Under the pieces are notes generated by a model, which saw only the letters and a list, made by a program, of their open reading frames with translations, was not told where the DNA came from and did not search any database. Positions 61,159 to 64,000 of a stretch of DNA of 64,000 bases are shown here, one piece after another. The translations under genes and the position numbers were made by a program. Each line of letters opens with the position of its first letter. The stretch's first letter is position 1. Origin of the DNA: Sandaracinaceae bacterium (GTDB lineage: Bacteria > Myxococcota_A > Polyangia > Polyangiales > Houyiibacteriaceae); contig JADJJE010000002.1 in NCBI GenBank assembly GCA_016706685.1, positions 372,001 to 436,000 of the forward strand, read 5' to 3'.

Positions 61159-64000
61159 TCAGTCCGTGGCCTTGGCCCGCAGCGCCCCGGCCTTGTCGCG
61201 CAGCCCGGCGTTCGCGAACAGCCGCGCGGCCAACGTCCACGCGCGCCTGGCCCTCTCCAAGTCGCCGGCCTGCTGCGACAAGTCGCCGGCCAGCTCCACC
61301 GCCTCGATCACCGCGCGGTCCAGCACGGCCTCGTCGTTCACCCGTGCGCTCAATCGGCCCTCGTGCTCCGCCCAGCTGGCGCGGTCTTTGGCCACCACGG
61401 CGCACGGCAGACTCAAGGCGTGCAGCGCGGCCAGCGCGCCCACCTGGCCGAGCACGTCGGCCATGCGCCACGCCACCTCGAGCTCGCGCAGGGCTTCGTC
61501 GTAGCGGGCCTCGCGGATGAGCACCAGGCACAAGCCGCCCACGATGGTGGCCTCCAGCTGGGCTGCGCCCTGGCTCTGGCTGATGCCCAGGGCGCGGCGG
61601 TAGTGGGCCTCGGCCTCGGCCAAGTGCCCGGCACGGCGGTGCAGGTCGGCCAGGTTGTTGAGGGTGGAGGCCACGCCAAAGAGGTCGCCCACGCGCTCGA
61701 AGAGGGCCAGCGCTTCTTCCAGGTGGCCGGCGCTGGCGGTGGGGTCGTGGGGCGACGAGAAGCCCAGGCCCGCCAAGCTCGCCGCGGCCCCGTGCATGTC
61801 GTCATATGCGCGGCAGGTCTCGAGCGCGGTGAGGTATGCCCCGAAGGCCAGCGGGTGGTCTCCCCGCAGGGTGGCCGAGAAGCCGAGGCCCCGCATGGCG
61901 CGCGCGGACTCCACGCGGCGGCCCAGGAGGTCGAAGTCCTGCGCCGACTCGAAGAGCAGCGGCTCGGCGGCGTCCAGCTTGCCCAGGTGCACGTCCAGGT
62001 AGCCGCGCAGGTAGCGCGCGTGCGCCAGCTGGAAGGGCTGGTTGGCGAGCACGGCCAGGTCCAGCGCTTCGTCCGCCAGGCGTGACGCGCGGGTGAGGGC
62101 GCCCTGCTTCCACGCAGCCTCGGTGCGCATGAGCAGGTTGTCCACCCACTCCACGTGCTGAGGGTCGGCCTCGATGTCGATCAGCGTGCGCGAGTGCAGG
62201 TCCAGCAGCTGGAGCGAGCGCTCGATCTCACCGCGCTTGCGGCGCACGTCGGCGGCGATGCGCAGCGGGGCCACGGCCTCGCGCAAGCGGTTGGCCGCGC
62301 GCAGGTGCATGGCCAGGCGCTCGGCCACGTCCACCTCGCCGTCGGTGAGCTTGGGGCGCAGCACGTCGGCCACCGCGCCGTGCAGGTGCGGCCGCACGTC
62401 ACGCTCGCGCGCGCTGCGCTCCAAGGCCTCGCGCAACATGCCGTGCACGAAGCACACCTTGCTCATGGTGTGGTCGAGCGGGTCCTCCAGCTCCATGAGC
62501 TGCGCGCGCAGCATCTCGCTCAGGAAGTCCTTGGGCACGGCCAGGCGCAGCACCAGGCACGCGCTGCGCCACTCGTCCACGGGCACTACGCGCCCGAAGG
62601 TGGCGGCCAACTCGAGCGCCACGCGGCCGTCCTCGATGCCCTCCACGGCGCGCGCCACGCGCTGCGTCCACACGCTGAAGAGGTCGTCGGGCAAGTCGGC
62701 GCTGGCCCCCTCGCGCAGGGCGAAGCCGCGCTTGCTCAGCTCCAGCACGCCGCGCTGCACCCAGTCGCCGATCAGCTGCGTGGCAAACAGCGGGTTGCCG
62801 GCCGTGCGCCGCGCGATGCTGGCCGCCAGCTCGCTCTCGAAGCGCAGCAGACTGGCCACCAGCGTGAGGTGCTCGGGTGGGTCCAGCGGGCCCACGCGGA
62901 TCACGGTGACGTCGGAGCGTGCCTCCATGAGCTCCAGCTGCGCGCGCTCGGCCGGCCGCTCGGCGATGGCCTCTTCCTGCACGGTGAGCACGAACAGCAG
63001 CGGCAGCGGAGTGGCCGCGTAGTCCAGCACGTACTCCACGAAGTAGAGCGTGAGCGCGTCCCACTGCACGTCGTCGAACGCCACGATCAGCGGCCGCTCC
63101 GCGCTGGCTCGCTGCAGCAGCCGCGACAGCAGCGCGAAGCGCGCGGAGGGCTGCACCACGCGCACGGCGTCGGTCTCGTCCGCGCTGCTGGCGGGCGTGG
63201 CCAGCGCGGCCAGGCCCTCCCACTCGCGCTCGTCGTCCACGCCCTCGGCGCGAAGCAAACGGCGCACGCGCGCCAGCGTCATCTTGCGGTCGAGCCCGCG
63301 TGTGTTGAGGCGCTGCTCGGCCAGGCGCAGGAGCGCGTCACCGGCTTCGCTGTCGGGCTCGTGCTTGGCGCGCAGCACCTCGGCGCTGCCCACCTCGTGC
63401 GCGCGCTCGCACACCCACGTGGCCAGGCGCGTCTTGCCGAAGCCGCTGGGCCCCTCCAGCACCAGCACGTGCGGGCGCGCCTCGTGGCGCACGCGCCGCA
63501 GCGCATCCCACATCTGATCGCGCGCCACCTGGCGGCCCACCAGCGGCACCTCGCGCACACCGAACAGCCCGAGGCCTGCTCCCAGCAGCGTGTCCGGAAG
63601 CGGCTCCTGCGCGGTCATCCAGCGCTCGGGAGTGGGTGGCGCCTCACTCGGCTCCCACAGGCTCTCGTCCGGCTCGAAGGGGATGATGTCGGTGATGACG
63701 GTGGGCTGCGAGCGCGCCGACGTGTTCGAGACCTCCTGCAGCTGCGTGGAGAGCGACACACGCTGGCTGTCGGGGGGTGGCACGCGCGGAGGACGCTCGC
63801 TGACGGTGCCGTCGTTCGTGATTTCGATGGGCGCCGAGGGCTTCGACTCGGCCTCGCCCATGACGGTCATGGTCTGCGTGGCCACGACCTCGCCGGTTTC
63901 CCAGGGCGACGGGCCGGGCTCGTCGCTGGGCCGCGGCGGAAGGTCGCTTGCGGGCAACCCGGCCACCAGCTTGTCCAGCGCGTACAGCGCGTCGGCAGCG
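61159..64000 (-). CDS. Large AAA-ATPase/TPR signalling protein, probably kinase-fused (runs off right edge)
   Basis: About 947 residues are visible; the frame stays open to base 64000 (ADALYALDKLVAGLPASDLP), so the true start lies outside. A Pro/Ser-rich linker leads to an AAA_16-type ATPase: Walker A EGPSGFGKT, Walker B LIVAFDDVQWD, RTAGNPLFATQLIG. The C-terminal half is TPR repeats (ASTLNNLADLHRRAGHLAEA, EAHYRRALGISQSQGAAQLE). This arrangement is the one found behind Ser/Thr kinase domains in PknK-type regulators, and the visible upstream edge could be the end of a kinase domain; that part is inference. Confidence 0.85.
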   Translation of the reverse strand, partial: AADALYALDKLVAGLPASDLPPRPSDEPGPSPWETGEVVATQTMTVMGEAESKPSAPIEITNDGTVSERPPRVPPPDSQRVSLSTQLQEVSNTSARSQPTVITDIIPFEPDESLWEPSEAPPTPERWMTAQEPLPDTLLGAGLGLFGVREVPLVGRQVARDQMWDALRRVRHEARPHVLVLEGPSGFGKTRLATWVCERAHEVGSAEVLRAKHEPDSEAGDALLRLAEQRLNTRGLDRKMTLARVRRLLRAEGVDDEREWEGLAALATPASSADETDAVRVVQPSARFALLSRLLQRASAERPLIVAFDDVQWDALTLYFVEYVLDYAATPLPLLFVLTVQEEAIAERPAERAQLELMEARSDVTVIRVGPLDPPEHLTLVASLLRFESELAASIARRTAGNPLFATQLIGDWVQRGVLELSKRGFALREGASADLPDDLFSVWTQRVARAVEGIEDGRVALELAATFGRVVPVDEWRSACLVLRLAVPKDFLSEMLRAQLMELEDPLDHTMSKVCFVHGMLREALERSARERDVRPHLHGAVADVLRPKLTDGEVDVAERLAMHLRAANRLREAVAPLRIAADVRRKRGEIERSLQLLDLHSRTLIDIEADPQHVEWVDNLLMRTEAAWKQGALTRASRLADEALDLAVLANQPFQLAHARYLRGYLDVHLGKLDAAEPLLFESAQDFDLLGRRVESARAMRGLGFSATLRGDHPLAFGAYLTALETCRAYDDMHGAAASLAGLGFSSPHDPTASAGHLEEALALFERVGDLFGVASTLNNLADLHRRAGHLAEAEAHYRRALGISQSQGAAQLEATIVGGLCLVLIREARYDEALRELEVAWRMADVLGQVGALAALHALSLPCAVVAKDRASWAEHEGRLSARVNDEAVLDRAVIEAVELAGDLSQQAGDLERARRAWTLAARLFANAGLRDKAGALRAKATD

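Overview
The window is a high-GC (roughly 70%) chromosomal stretch from a bacterium that looks like a myxobacterium or close relative (Myxococcota, perhaps Polyangia). The evidence is a CdnL/CarD-type regulator, several Ser/Thr protein kinases, many lipoproteins of unknown function, a large kinase-ATPase-TPR regulator at the right edge, and a recA promoter carrying a site close to the LexA motif known from Myxococcus. No rRNA, tRNA or CRISPR array was seen. The assignment is an inference from gene content; no marker phylogeny was possible.

Left third (1-22 kb): a molybdopterin oxidoreductase runs off the left edge. It is followed by a lipoprotein plus trypsin-like protease pair, a TetR regulator, a divergent diiron protein/Rieske oxygenase pair sharing a perfect TetR-like operator, and a soluble Ser/Thr kinase. 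A four-gene leftward operon encodes a membrane-anchored protein, an SPFH-like protein, a TPR lipoprotein and a HerA-like ATPase. Next come an NmrA-like reductase with a divergent LysR regulator, a frameshifted membrane gene, a YhhQ-type transporter, an HSL-type esterase, a zinc-ribbon protein with two Tudor-like modules, and a long acyl-CoA dehydrogenase.

Middle (22-50 kb): recA, cdnL/carD with a strong promoter, a DsbA-like lipoprotein, a sigma-like/VOC gene pair, a giant kinase gene broken by one +1 frameshift, a membrane MutS-like ATPase, and a zinc metalloprotease. An overlapping HxlR-carotenoid oxygenase-thiolase operon follows, then a two-component kinase and regulator, a fatty acid desaturase, a secreted caspase-like lipoprotein with PPC-type repeats, dnaB and a FadL-type outer-membrane protein. 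Intergenic spaces hold two kinds of repeat. One is a family of GC-rich palindromic elements (about 4.4, 22.4, 34.7 and 42.9 kb). The other is a possible mobile unit with a four-helix-bundle (S23/IVS-type) gene between long inverted arms made of six-base tandem repeats: intact at 46.06-46.65 kb, internally deleted at 34.37-34.65 kb.

Right part (50-61 kb) is an accessory island: a 5'-truncated RHS gene with a variable low-GC tip and a small membrane protein behind it, scattered fragments of a transposase/ATPase insertion element, a duplicated HepT toxin gene, Doc/AbrB and MNT/HepT toxin-antitoxin modules, a SUOX-fold lipoprotein coupled to a class III cyclase, and an AbiEii-like nucleotidyltransferase with a small partner. 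A PknK-like regulator runs off the right edge.
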